Shown here: in pieces, positions 32,650 to 42,309 of the stretch
Layout of the letters: the number at the start of each line of letters is the position of its first letter
Numbering within the stretch: the stretch's first letter is position 1
From: Ignavibacteria bacterium
Lineage (GTDB): Bacteria; Bacteroidota; Ignavibacteria; Tepidaquicellales; Tepidaquicellaceae
DNA length: 64,000 nucleotides
Direction: 5' to 3'
Assembly (NCBI GenBank): GCA_028714695.1
Contig: JAQTLX010000007.1
Location: 1-64,000, forward strand
Translations under genes and position numbers: made by a program
The notes under the pieces: generated by a model
The model's database searches: none
Told to the model about the DNA's origin: nothing
The model's input: the letters and a program-made list of their open reading frames with translations, nothing else

Positions 32650-34587
32650 TTACTTCACAATCAGCATTTTCTTTGTACTTAAAAACTCACCCGCCGTTAT
32701 CTTATAAAAATAAATTCCGCTTGTTAAATTACTTCCGTTAAAATTAACTTCATATGTGCCCGGCGTCAGATTTTCGTTTACCAGTGCGGCTATTTCTTTT
32801 CCTGTTATATCGTATATTCTCAATGTTGTGTGTAATCCGGATCCGTTTCCCTGTAACGGGGAAGACTTTGGAATGTCAAACTTTATTTTTGTTACAGGGT
32901 TAAACGGATTCGGATAATTCTGGTATAACACACAGATTGATGGTACGCGGGCATCAATCTGCTTTATACCAATAATGAGCCTGTTAAGGTAAAAATTTAT
33001 GGAATCAATGTTGCTTGTTGATGTTACGTTAACCGTTGTACTGTCGCCTTTATAGCCAAACCTGTCGACTACAATTTTTATATTACCCGTCGGCAGTGAT
33101 TGAATATGGTAAACTCCGTTTTCATCTGATACCGCACAGCCGACGTAGTTAGTATCCTTTTTTGCATATAAGACAGCGTCTTTAAGATTGCTTTCAGACG
33201 ATAAACTCAATTTCATTACTTTTCCGCTGACTGAATTGCTTGCGGTGTAGTTTATCATCCTGCGCACATATACGTTAATATTCGTAAGATTTCCTGTCGG
33301 GGTTAATATTATTGTCTGCTGCCAGTATTGTGTTGCAGGGAAATATGTAACGGGGTAATCTCTTATTGGAGTTGAATTAGGGTATACACCAATATCAACT
33401 GTATCCTGAGGGATGTGTCCCAGAATGTATGTTCCGTTTGCTTGAATTGCAGTTGAGTCAAAAACAGTTATATTTCCCGTGCTTTTGTTTAGTTTGAATG
33501 CCTTTACGATGCCTGAATTAACCGTCACGCCGTTATCAAGATATCTTACGATACCGGAAATCGAAAAAGAAGGAGGCGGTATGGTCATTGAGGTCCAGTT
33601 AACGCCGCTGTTTGTCGATTTAATAAGTAAACTATTGTTGTTCCCAAAACCGCCTACTAAAAAAATATTACCTTTAATATCCATTGTGTACGGTGAGGCG
33701 GTAATTGGGATGTCGTAATAATATTGGTCCCAGTGTCCGCCGAAGTCACCTGTTCGTAATATTTTGCTGTAATCGCCGATAACGTAAAACGAGTTTCCGG
33801 AATATTTCACGGCATTATTTTCAGTCTCGGGTATCCATCTGGCCTCCCACGATATACCTTTGTTTGTTGTTGCCCCGAAATTCAGATACCAACTTTTGTC
33901 TTTTGTTCCTGAAGTTTTTTCTCCATTCTTTTGGAACGGGGAGCCTGAACAGAATACGCCGGTATTCTGATTTACAAAATATACGTCCGCTACATCATCA
34001 TTCATTCTTGTGTCAAGATACGTCCAGCCGGTTCCGCCGTTTGATGTATAGAGAATGTATCCGTTTGTTAGTGCCGCATAAACATGATTTGTATCAATTG
34101 TAAATATACTCTTTACATCGAACGGGAGTTGATAAATATTTGTTCTAAACCAGTTAAGCCCTCCGTTTGTTGTCTTGTATATTGAGGAATTTAAAAACTG
34201 ACTGCTGCCGTACAGGTAACCTATCCGTTCATTGGCAAACGTCATAGGAGAAACACCTGATAATACCGGTGCGTCAATTCTGATCCAGGTTAAACCGCCG
34301 TCAGTCGTTCTCGATAAATAACTTTCAAGAACTGGCGAAGCACCCGCTACTATGCCCGTTGTGGAATTGAAGAAACAGCAATCCCACAGATTATAAAACC
34401 CGTCTTCAAGATATCTCGAGGTCCAGTTCTTCCCCGAATTTGTAGTCTTTATGAATAAACCATTATAACCAACGGCATACCACTCGTTAGAATTCAGCAT
34501 CCTGACTTTCGTGACGCCTTTCATCGAGTACCCCTCTGCGCAAACCGTTAATGTAAGAAGCAAAAAAATTGTGATAATGTGTCTCAT
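32650..34587 (-). CDS. T9SS-secreted YCF48/BNR-like protein with carboxypeptidase-regulatory-like domain
   Basis: 645 residues: a signal peptide, about 320 residues of YCF48-like repeats (KTTNSGKNWTS, RTTDGGLTWIR, KTTNGGLNWFR, TSNGGTGWT), then a region resembling CarboxypepD_reg/Ig-like modules (VSGKVMKLSLSSESNLKDA and ENGVYHIQSLPTGNIKIVV). It ends with a type IX sorting domain (QNYPNPFNPVTKIKFDIP to KKMLIVK). A PLQGNGSGLHTT insertion, encoded by a GC-rich inverted repeat, interrupts the sorting domain. A secreted or surface beta-propeller; no enzyme site recognised. Confidence 0.85.
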   Translation of the reverse strand: MRHIITIFLLLTLTVCAEGYSMKGVTKVRMLNSNEWYAVGYNGLFIKTTNSGKNWTSRYLEDGFYNLWDCCFFNSTTGIVAGASPVLESYLSRTTDGGLTWIRIDAPVLSGVSPMTFANERIGYLYGSSQFLNSSIYKTTNGGLNWFRTNIYQLPFDVKSIFTIDTNHVYAALTNGYILYTSNGGTGWTYLDTRMNDDVADVYFVNQNTGVFCSGSPFQKNGEKTSGTKDKSWYLNFGATTNKGISWEARWIPETENNAVKYSGNSFYVIGDYSKILRTGDFGGHWDQYYYDIPITASPYTMDIKGNIFLVGGFGNNNSLLIKSTNSGVNWTSMTIPPPSFSISGIVRYLDNGVTVNSGIVKAFKLNKSTGNITVFDSTAIQANGTYILGHIPQDTVDIGVYPNSTPIRDYPVTYFPATQYWQQTIILTPTGNLTNINVYVRRMINYTASNSVSGKVMKLSLSSESNLKDAVLYAKKDTNYVGCAVSDENGVYHIQSLPTGNIKIVVDRFGYKGDSTTVNVTSTSNIDSINFYLNRLIIGIKQIDARVPSICVLYQNYPNPFNPVTKIKFDIPKSSPLQGNGSGLHTTLRIYDITGKEIAALVNENLTPGTYEVNFNGSNLTSGIYFYKITAGEFLSTKKMLIVK

Positions 34588-34695
34588 AACTTCCCCTGTA
34601 CTACCGTAAAAACGCTCTGGAAAAAACCCGGTAGATATTATTTTTTGAAATATTGAAAATTCTCATATTATATCGCATGAATATATATGATAAAA

Positions 34696-35535
34696 TTATT
34701 TTTTCTTGTAATCTTCGAGAGTCAGCGATCTTTCCCACACATTACTGAAAACTTCCGCCATGCTCTCCGCGTAGTCCCTGTTCTTTACTATTATATCCGC
34801 TTCATTATATCTCGGCACGGTTTTGTCGGTTATGTTCATAAACACAACCTCCCTGTCGAATATTGTGAAATTCGGAATTTTTTTCTTGCTGAGCCTTACC
34901 TGCTCTCCGTAGTTCTGGAATTTTTTAAAAATTTCTATAACTTCCGATGTAAGTACTTCGGTCCATTTATCGTTTCTTCTTACCTTAAATGTACCGTTTA
35001 CTTCATATATAGATTTTATAACACCGCCGTTTCTTATGAATGCTGCCGCCGTTTCATCAACTTCTTCGGATATATACATCTCAAGCCGTATCATGAAAAG
35101 AATTTCCTTCTTTGCATTCTTCAGTAGTTCAAAAAACTTCGCTTCCCTGTGCTGATTATATCCTCTTATTAATTCAATGTGCGAGGTCTTGCTTTCTTCC
35201 GATTTTGAACGGAAGTGCGGTTTCAGGTTTTTAAATGTTTCGTTGAAATTTTTTATCTGCTTCTCTTTCTCGTTCTGTATGTTAAGCAGAATTTTGTCGA
35301 GTATCACATCGGGATCTATCAACTCATACTTTAATATAGTATTCGTGTCAATCTCGTTGCAGTATCCTTTTTCAACAAATGATTTTAATATCGGATAAAC
35401 ATCTGTGCGGCGTACACCTGCGGAATCCGCTATCTCAGAAGCGGACATTTGATGACCCTGGAATAATCCTAAAAATATCTTGGCTTCGTAATCCGTGAAG
35501 CCAAGTGTCTTTAATCTTATTACAAAATCATCCAT
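34696..35535 (-). CDS. TrmB-type transcriptional regulator
   Basis: 279 residues from MDDFVIRLKTLGF. The N-terminal winged helix (LGFTDYEAKIFLGLFQGHQMSASEIADSAGVRRTDVYPIL in pieces) is the TrmB DNA-binding domain, followed by a coiled linker and a C-terminal phospholipase-D-like or TrmB sensor-type domain ending with ERSLTLEDYKKK. TrmB proteins in archaea sense sugars; the ligand here is unknown. An upstream in-frame ATG at 35577 would put the palindrome at 35545-35566 inside the coding region, so the shorter start is preferred. Confidence 0.82.
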   Translation of the reverse strand: MDDFVIRLKTLGFTDYEAKIFLGLFQGHQMSASEIADSAGVRRTDVYPILKSFVEKGYCNEIDTNTILKYELIDPDVILDKILLNIQNEKEKQIKNFNETFKNLKPHFRSKSEESKTSHIELIRGYNQHREAKFFELLKNAKKEILFMIRLEMYISEEVDETAAAFIRNGGVIKSIYEVNGTFKVRRNDKWTEVLTSEVIEIFKKFQNYGEQVRLSKKKIPNFTIFDREVVFMNITDKTVPRYNEADIIVKNRDYAESMAEVFSNVWERSLTLEDYKKK

Positions 35536-35544
35536 ATTAAAATG

Positions 35545-35566
35545 TTGTAGGTTTAGTCTACTACAA
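35545..35566. promoter_or_regulatory. Palindromic operator candidate upstream of TrmB-type gene
   Basis: TTGTAG and CTACAA arms are separated by 10 bases, with an inner GTAG/CTAC register. The site ends 10 bp before the chosen start of the regulator, a position that suits autorepression. Confidence 0.55.
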
Positions 35567-35760
35567 TTTATAAACAAATTTCGTTTTTGTCAAGTATTAT
35601 TTTCAAACACCCCTAAACTTCTGTTTTGACAGTGTTCAAAAGTTGAATTTAATATAAAAAACCATACCTGCTACGAAATATTTTGCATTTTAACTGAATT
35701 TTATCTCTTATAATCATGTATTAATATGTCCTTTTCTTTATAGATATTTTAAATTATTCC

Positions 35761-35802
35761 CCTAACTTCTAACTCCTAACTTCTAAATTCTTTCTAATTT
35801 TG
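35761..35802 (+). promoter_or_regulatory. Short repeats and -7 box in the carA leader
   Basis: The 302-bp gap before carA is AT-rich. CTAACTTCTAACTCCTAAC repeats at 35762-35786 run into TAATTTTG (35795-35802), an exact TAnnTTTG box 78 bp before the carA ATG. I see no other feature in 35578-35879. Confidence 0.4.
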
Positions 35803-35879
35803 TTATATCCGATTTTATAAAAATACATTATATTGCCACGACGAAATTTTTAACAGTTAATTCTGTTTATATGTGACGA

Positions 35880-36965
35880 ATGCGGATTAGCCAAAACATG
35901 AAACTGATTCTTGAAAACGGACTGGAAATCAAAGGGAAATCGTTCGGATTCCCGGGTTCAACGTCCGGAGAAGTGGTTTTCAATACAGCAATGACGGGCT
36001 ATCCCGAATCTCTTACAGATCCCTCTTACAAAGGACAAATTCTTATTCTAACTTATCCCCTTATAGGAAATTACGGCGTACCTTCTTCCGAAACTGAAGA
36101 CAATCTTCTCACTAACTTCGAATCTGAAAAAATCCATGTCTCGGGTCTGATTATCTCCGATTATTCATTCGATAACAGTCACTGGAAATCGACTAAATCA
36201 CTTGCCAAATGGCTCGATGAGAATAAGATTCCCGCCGTTTACGGTGTTGATACAAGAATGCTGACAAGGATTATACGCGAACACGGAACAATGCTTGGGA
36301 AAATTGTTTTTGATAATCAATACCCGGATTCGGATATTAATTCGGCAGTTAACCCTGCAGCAGATGTGAGTACAAAGTCGAAAATTACTTACGGCAGCGG
36401 AAGCAATAAAATTCTTCTTGTCGACTGCGGCGTGAAGTTCAATATTATAAGAAGACTGCTCAAACGAAACACTACCGTTATTAGAGTGCCGTGGGATTAT
36501 GATTACAGCAATGATGAATACGACGGGCTTTTTATTTCGAACGGTCCGGGTGACCCGAAAATATGCGCGCCGGCAATTCAACACCTAAGCAAAGCGATAA
36601 AAAACGATAAGCCTATTTTCGGTATATGTCTGGGAAACCAACTGCTGTGCCTTGCTGCGGGCGGAGATACGTATAAACTCAAATACGGACACAGAAGTCA
36701 TAACCAGCCTGTGATAAGGAACGGCACCAACAGGTGTTACATCACATCTCAGAATCACGGTTATGCGGTAAATCCTGCATCGCTCAACGATGACTGGTCG
36801 CCGCTTTTTACAAATCTGAATGACGACACAAACGAAGGCATTATTCATAAAAAGAAAATGATTTTCTCTACACAGTTTCACCCCGAGGCTTCAAGCGGTC
36901 CGACGGATACGGATTTTCTTTTTGATTTATTTCTCGAAAATATTGCAAAGTATAAAAATTCATGA
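35880..36965 (+). CDS. carA: Carbamoyl-phosphate synthase small subunit
   Basis: 361 residues. The N-terminal domain (LILENGLEIKGKSFG, MTGYPESLTDPSYKGQI) and the class I glutaminase with nucleophile Cys (GICLGNQLL), plus SQNHGYAV and FHPEASSGPTDTDFLF, are complete. It supplies ammonia from glutamine to CarB for pyrimidine and arginine synthesis. The YGHRSHNQPV and TSQNHGYAV segments resemble eukaryotic CAD more than E. coli CarA. A start at 35898 (MKLILENG) is also good and may be the true one. The stop overlaps carB by 4 bp. Confidence 0.95.
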   Translation: MRISQNMKLILENGLEIKGKSFGFPGSTSGEVVFNTAMTGYPESLTDPSYKGQILILTYPLIGNYGVPSSETEDNLLTNFESEKIHVSGLIISDYSFDNSHWKSTKSLAKWLDENKIPAVYGVDTRMLTRIIREHGTMLGKIVFDNQYPDSDINSAVNPAADVSTKSKITYGSGSNKILLVDCGVKFNIIRRLLKRNTTVIRVPWDYDYSNDEYDGLFISNGPGDPKICAPAIQHLSKAIKNDKPIFGICLGNQLLCLAAGGDTYKLKYGHRSHNQPVIRNGTNRCYITSQNHGYAVNPASLNDDWSPLFTNLNDDTNEGIIHKKKMIFSTQFHPEASSGPTDTDFLFDLFLENIAKYKNS

Positions 36966-39900
36966 GAAGCGGTTTTAATAAAATATTAATGCTCGGTTCA
37001 GGCGCTCTTAAAATAGGCGAGGCAGGCGAATTCGATTATTCGGGTTCGCAGGCGCTTAAAGCGCTTAAAGAAGAAGGCATTAAAACCGTTTTGATAAATC
37101 CGAATATTGCTACTGTCCAGACATCAGAAGGCGCGGCAGATGAAATATATTTCCTTCCCGTAACTCCGTATTTCGTAGAGAGAGTAATTGAAAAGGAAAA
37201 GCCGGACGGCATAATGCTTTCCTTCGGCGGGCAAACTGCGCTTAACTGCGGCATAGAATTGCATGAATCTGGAGTTTTGCAAAAATATAACGTGAAAATT
37301 CTCGGCACACCGATCGATGCGGTAATGGAAACCGAAGACAGGGATTTGTTTGCAAAGAAACTTGCCGAAATAAACGTAAAGACTATAGACAGTTTCGCTG
37401 CCGAATCTATTGATGATGCGGTTTCATTTGCGGAAAAACTCGGTTATCCCGTTATTATAAGAGCGGGATTTACTCTCGGCGGACAGGGCAGCGGGTTCTG
37501 CAATAATAAAGCCGACCTGATAAATCAGGCGGATAAAGCGCTGTCATATTCTAAACAGATATTGATTGAAAAATCATTAAAGGGTTGGAAGGAAATTGAA
37601 TACGAGGTTGTAAGGGATAAATATGATAACTGCATCACCGTATGCAATATGGAAAATTTCGACCCTCTCGGAATTCACACCGGTGAAAGCATTGTTGTCG
37701 CTCCTTCGCAAACCCTATCCAATAATGAATATCACAAACTCCGGGAAATTGCAATCAAGATTGTACGAAGCGTTGGTATAGTGGGCGAATGCAATGTGCA
37801 GTATGCACTCGATACGGAATCGGATGATTACAGAGTAATTGAAGTAAACGCAAGGCTCTCGCGTTCCAGCGCACTTGCTTCAAAAGCAACGGGTTATCCG
37901 CTGGCTTTCGTCGCAGCCAAACTTGCACTTGGTTACGGATTATTTGAATTGAAAAATTCCGTTACTAAAACCACTTCGGCGTGTTTTGAACCCGCACTCG
38001 ATTACATTGTTTGCAAAATTCCAAGATGGGACCTTGGTAAATTCAAAGGTGTATCACGCGCAATAGGCAGCAGCATGAAAAGCGTAGGAGAAGTAATGTC
38101 AATCGGCAGAACTTTCGAAGAAGCCGTCCAGAAGGGACTCCGTATGATAGGTCAGGGAATGCACGGATTTGCAGGGAATAATGAACTTGATCACGGCAGT
38201 ATAGAATCGCTTGAATCCGAATTAAGCAATCCTACAGATACGAGAATATTTTCTATAGCCGAAGCATTAAGAAGAGGGATGACTGTCGAAAAGATTCACG
38301 AATTGACAAAAATTGATTTGTGGTTTCTTTATAAATTACAGAACATAAATTCATTCGCGCTCGAAATAAGGAATTACAAACACATAGAAGATATCCCGGA
38401 TTATTTTTTGCTGGAACTTAAGAAAAACGGTTTCTCCGATTTTCAGATTTCTAAAATACTAAACGAAGATAACGATGAAGATGTAACCGAATATTCTCTG
38501 AAGATAAGGGATTACAGAAAATCACGGAATATCATTCCATGCGTAAAACAAATTGATACGCTTGCTGCCGAATATCCTGCTGTAACAAACTATCTTTATC
38601 TCACTTATCACGGAAGCGAAAACGATGTTGGTTTTGAAACCGATAAAAAAATTGTTGTGCTCGGCTCGGGAGCGTACTGCATCGGAAGCAGCGTCGAATT
38701 CGATTGGTGTTCAGTCAACGCACTGAATACAATCAGAAAGAACGGATATAAAGGCACAATGATAAATTACAATCCCGAGACAGTCAGTACGGATTATGAT
38801 ATCTGCGACAGGCTTTACTTCGAGGAATTATCTTATGAACGTGTTATGGATATTCTCGATTTTGAAAACCCGGACGGAGTTATTGTATCAACGGGCGGAC
38901 AGATACCGAACATACTCGCGCCCCGCCTCGATAAAGCAGGAATAAAAATTCTCGGCACGTCAGCAAAAAGCATAGACACAGCCGAAGACAGGCATAAGTT
39001 TTCTACACTGCTTGACAGGCTCGGAGTTGACCAGCCGAGATGGCAGGAACTTACAAGCATTGAAGATATCCGAAAGTTCGTGTCCGCTGTAAGTTATCCT
39101 GTCCTCGTAAGACCGTCTTACGTTCTTTCGGGCGCGGCAATGAATATAGTTTCGAATGATTCCGAACTTGAGCAGTTTCTTAACCTTGCATCTAAAGTAT
39201 CAAAAAAATATCCGGTCGTCGTTTCGGAATTTATCGAGAACGCGAAAGAAATTGAAATGGATGCCGTATCCAGAAACGGCGATATAATTGCTTATGCTAT
39301 CTCCGAGCATATAGAATTCGCAGGCGTTCATTCAGGCGATGCGACAATTGTTTTTCCCGCGCAGAAATTATACATAGAAACAATCAGAAGGATAAAAAAA
39401 ATTACCAGACAAATCTCGAATGAACTGAATATTTCGGGTCCATTTAATATCCAGTTTCTTGCAAAAGATAACGATATAAAAGTTATTGAATGCAATCTGC
39501 GAGCGTCAAGAAGTTTTCCTTTTGTTTCAAAAGTCCTGAAAACAAATTTCCTCGAGATTGCTGCGGAAATTATGATGGGCAAAAAAATTGAGAAACCCGT
39601 TAAATCAATTTTTGACCTCGACTATGTAGGAATTAAAGCGCCGCAGTTCTCATTCTCCAGACTTCATAAAGCCGATCCCGTTCTTGGTGTTGAAATGGCG
39701 TCCACAGGAGAAGTGGGATGTATAGGCGAAGATTATTACGAAGCAATACTTAAAGCAATGCTCTCGGTCGGATATACAATTCCTAAAAACAATATTTTGT
39801 TCTCAACAGGTCCCGCAAGGTCAACAATCGAACTTCTCGGCTCGGCAAGAATGCTCTCGGAAAACAAATATAATTTGTTTGCGACAGAAAACACTCATAA

Positions 39901-40180
39901 TTTTCTTAATGCAAACGGAATCGAATCCACACTGCTGTATCTGCCTGAAGAAAAGAAAAATCCTAACGTTTACGAATATCTGAAAAACAGGGTGATTGAT
40001 CTGGCGGTGAATATTCCATCGGGACTTTCAAGCGATGCTCTTAATAACGATTATAAAATAAGAAGAGCGGCTGTCGATTACAACATACCGCTCTTAACTA
40101 ACTCTCGTCTCGCTGCTGCTTTTATTTACGCGTTCTGCAAAAGAACGGACATATCCGTAAAAAGTTGGCAGGAATTTTAA
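36962..40180 (+). CDS. carB: Carbamoyl-phosphate synthase large subunit
   Basis: 1072 residues with both ATP-grasp halves and a C-terminal MGS-like allosteric domain (NIPSGLSSDALNNDYKIRRAAV region). The opening GSGALKIGEAGEFDYSGSQ and later LKGWKEIEYEVVRD and GIHTGESIVVAPSQTL are CAD-like; the E. coli type reads GPIVIGQACEFDYSGAQ instead. It makes carbamoyl phosphate from bicarbonate, ammonia and two ATP. It overlaps carA by ATGA and ends directly against typA on the other strand with no spacer. Confidence 0.96.
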   Translation: MRSGFNKILMLGSGALKIGEAGEFDYSGSQALKALKEEGIKTVLINPNIATVQTSEGAADEIYFLPVTPYFVERVIEKEKPDGIMLSFGGQTALNCGIELHESGVLQKYNVKILGTPIDAVMETEDRDLFAKKLAEINVKTIDSFAAESIDDAVSFAEKLGYPVIIRAGFTLGGQGSGFCNNKADLINQADKALSYSKQILIEKSLKGWKEIEYEVVRDKYDNCITVCNMENFDPLGIHTGESIVVAPSQTLSNNEYHKLREIAIKIVRSVGIVGECNVQYALDTESDDYRVIEVNARLSRSSALASKATGYPLAFVAAKLALGYGLFELKNSVTKTTSACFEPALDYIVCKIPRWDLGKFKGVSRAIGSSMKSVGEVMSIGRTFEEAVQKGLRMIGQGMHGFAGNNELDHGSIESLESELSNPTDTRIFSIAEALRRGMTVEKIHELTKIDLWFLYKLQNINSFALEIRNYKHIEDIPDYFLLELKKNGFSDFQISKILNEDNDEDVTEYSLKIRDYRKSRNIIPCVKQIDTLAAEYPAVTNYLYLTYHGSENDVGFETDKKIVVLGSGAYCIGSSVEFDWCSVNALNTIRKNGYKGTMINYNPETVSTDYDICDRLYFEELSYERVMDILDFENPDGVIVSTGGQIPNILAPRLDKAGIKILGTSAKSIDTAEDRHKFSTLLDRLGVDQPRWQELTSIEDIRKFVSAVSYPVLVRPSYVLSGAAMNIVSNDSELEQFLNLASKVSKKYPVVVSEFIENAKEIEMDAVSRNGDIIAYAISEHIEFAGVHSGDATIVFPAQKLYIETIRRIKKITRQISNELNISGPFNIQFLAKDNDIKVIECNLRASRSFPFVSKVLKTNFLEIAAEIMMGKKIEKPVKSIFDLDYVGIKAPQFSFSRLHKADPVLGVEMASTGEVGCIGEDYYEAILKAMLSVGYTIPKNNILFSTGPARSTIELLGSARMLSENKYNLFATENTHNFLNANGIESTLLYLPEEKKNPNVYEYLKNRVIDLAVNIPSGLSSDALNNDYKIRRAAVDYNIPLLTNSRLAAAFIYAFCKRTDISVKSWQEF

Positions 40181-42001
40181 TTATCTGTTATGCATAGAAT
40201 ACCTTGTTGCTGCCGACAGCACCGTCTTTCTTAATCTAATATTCTTCGGTGTGATTTCCACCATCTCGTCTTCGTTGATGAATTCGATTGCCTTCTCAAG
40301 TGTCATCGGAGTTACAGGTGTTAATATTATCCCTTCGTCCTTGCTCGATGCTCTCATGTTCGAAAGTTTTTTCGGTCTGCATGCATATACATTGATGTCG
40401 TTGTCCTTGTTGTGTTCTCCTACTATCATTCCTTCATAAACCGATTCTCCCGGTTTAACGAATAAAACTCCTCTCGGCTCAAGATTGAAAAGCGCATAAC
40501 CTGTCGTTTCTCCCGTCCTGTCGGAAACAATAGAACCCGTAAGTCTTAAAGGGTAATCGCCTCTGTATTCCTCGTATCCGTGCAGATAACTGTTCATAAT
40601 ACCCGTACCTTTTGTGTCAGTGAGAAATTCATTCCTGTAGCCGATTAAACCTCTTGAAGGAATCGAGAATTCGATTCTGACTCTTCCCGTGCTGTGATTT
40701 ACAAGATTTATCATTCGTCCTTTGCGCTGCGACAGTTTATCGGTGACAACGCCGATGAAATTTTCTCCGCAGTCAATGAATAAATGTTCTATAGGCTCAA
40801 GTTTCTTTCCGTTCTTTTCTTTGTATATTACGTGAGGTCTTCCTACGCTCAACTCATATCCTTCGCGCCTTAACGTTTCAATTAGTATAACCATCTGGAA
40901 TTCGCCGCGTCCTTTTACGATGAACATATCGGCAGTATCTCCGTCTTCAAGTTTTAAAGCAACATTTCTAAGTGTTTCCTTAAATAATCTTTCTCTAAGT
41001 TTTGTCGATTGTACGTATTTTCCTTCCATTCCTGAAAACGGCGATGTGTTGATTGAAAACACCATCGAAATTGTCGGTTCATCTACCGCCACACGTTTTA
41101 AAGGTAACGGGTCTGATGATGTGCATATTGTATCTCCAATATGCGCATTTTCTATTCCCGCCAGTACTACAATGTCGCCTGCTTCCGCCGACTCGACTTC
41201 AGTAAGCGAAACACCCTGATACACCTGAAGTTTTGTTAACTTCAACGGAATAGCGGCTCCTTCCTCGTTTATGCAAACCAGATTGTCGTTTATCTTTGCC
41301 GTACCGTTTGCAACTTTTCCTATTGCGAGCCTGCCGATGTAATCCGAATAATCAAGATCCGCTACAAGCATCTGAAACGGGTGTCCGGGAACATGCGTAG
41401 GTCCGGGTATAACTTTTAATATTTCGTCAAATAAAGGCTGAAGATCTTTTCCGTCGTCTGTAAGTTTATGCATCGCAATTCCCTGTTTGCCCACAGCGTA
41501 TAATATTGGAAATTCAATCTGTTCTTCCGTCGCATCGAGGTCAAGAAATAAATCGTAAATTTCATTCAATACTTCTGCGGGACGGGCGTCTTTTCTGTCA
41601 ATTTTATTTATGACGACTATAATTTTCTTCTTTGATTCAAGCGCTTTTTTCAGGACAAATCTCGTCTGAGGCAATGGACCCTCCGATGCGTCAACCAGAA
41701 GAATTGCTCCGTCAACCATCATCAGCGCTCTTTCAACTTCTCCGCCGAAATCCGCGTGACCCGGCGTATCAAGTATGTTAATCTTTATTCCGTTCCATGA
41801 TACGGAACAGTTCTTAGCCGCAATCGTGATACCTCTTTCTCTCTCGAGGTCCATATTGTCCATCAATCTTTCTTCTACTTCCTGATTTGAACGGAATAAA
41901 CCGCTCTGCTTGAACATAAAATCCACAAGTGTCGTTTTTCCATGGTCAACATGGGCTATAATAGCAATGTTTCTTAAATTTTCGTTAGTTATTCTGTTCA
42001 C
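40181..42001 (-). CDS. typA: Ribosome-associated GTPase TypA/BipA
   Basis: 606 residues, full length. G1 is AHVDHGKTTL, G3 DTPGHADFG, G4 NKIDRKDARP, followed by the EF-G-like domains and the TypA C-terminal domain (GMIVGEHNKDNDINVYACRPKKLSNMR in pieces, LTPVTPMTLEKAIEFI). It acts in late 50S assembly and stress growth. The stop codon abuts the carB stop; no terminator separates the two convergent genes. Confidence 0.96.
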   Translation of the reverse strand: MNRITNENLRNIAIIAHVDHGKTTLVDFMFKQSGLFRSNQEVEERLMDNMDLERERGITIAAKNCSVSWNGIKINILDTPGHADFGGEVERALMMVDGAILLVDASEGPLPQTRFVLKKALESKKKIIVVINKIDRKDARPAEVLNEIYDLFLDLDATEEQIEFPILYAVGKQGIAMHKLTDDGKDLQPLFDEILKVIPGPTHVPGHPFQMLVADLDYSDYIGRLAIGKVANGTAKINDNLVCINEEGAAIPLKLTKLQVYQGVSLTEVESAEAGDIVVLAGIENAHIGDTICTSSDPLPLKRVAVDEPTISMVFSINTSPFSGMEGKYVQSTKLRERLFKETLRNVALKLEDGDTADMFIVKGRGEFQMVILIETLRREGYELSVGRPHVIYKEKNGKKLEPIEHLFIDCGENFIGVVTDKLSQRKGRMINLVNHSTGRVRIEFSIPSRGLIGYRNEFLTDTKGTGIMNSYLHGYEEYRGDYPLRLTGSIVSDRTGETTGYALFNLEPRGVLFVKPGESVYEGMIVGEHNKDNDINVYACRPKKLSNMRASSKDEGIILTPVTPMTLEKAIEFINEDEMVEITPKNIRLRKTVLSAATRYSMHNR

Positions 42002-42309
42002 ATTATTAGTTTTTTTTGAAAATACTCTATATAAACTACAATATATATGTAATATGCGTTCATGAAGTTAAGAATTTTTTGACTTTCATATAACGATTTC
42101 ACGAAAACCCTCCCAAATTGATGAATTTTACGCCTTTTCCTATATTATTATAACTTAAAAGTGAATAATTCATATTATTTATACATTAACTTTATTTCTT
42201 TAAATTGAGATCAGGGCTATTTAATTACTAATCGGAAAAAATTGCTTGTTAAAATTTCGGTAGCAGGTTAAATTCAATAAGCATATTTTTGAAATAAATA
42301 CAAATTTAT
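42002..42309. other. AT-rich divergent intergenic region
   Basis: The 308 bp between the typA and ada start codons hold no convincing open frame, RNA gene or hairpin. Two promoters are expected here by orientation. I see no clear TAnnTTTG box. Confidence 0.4.
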
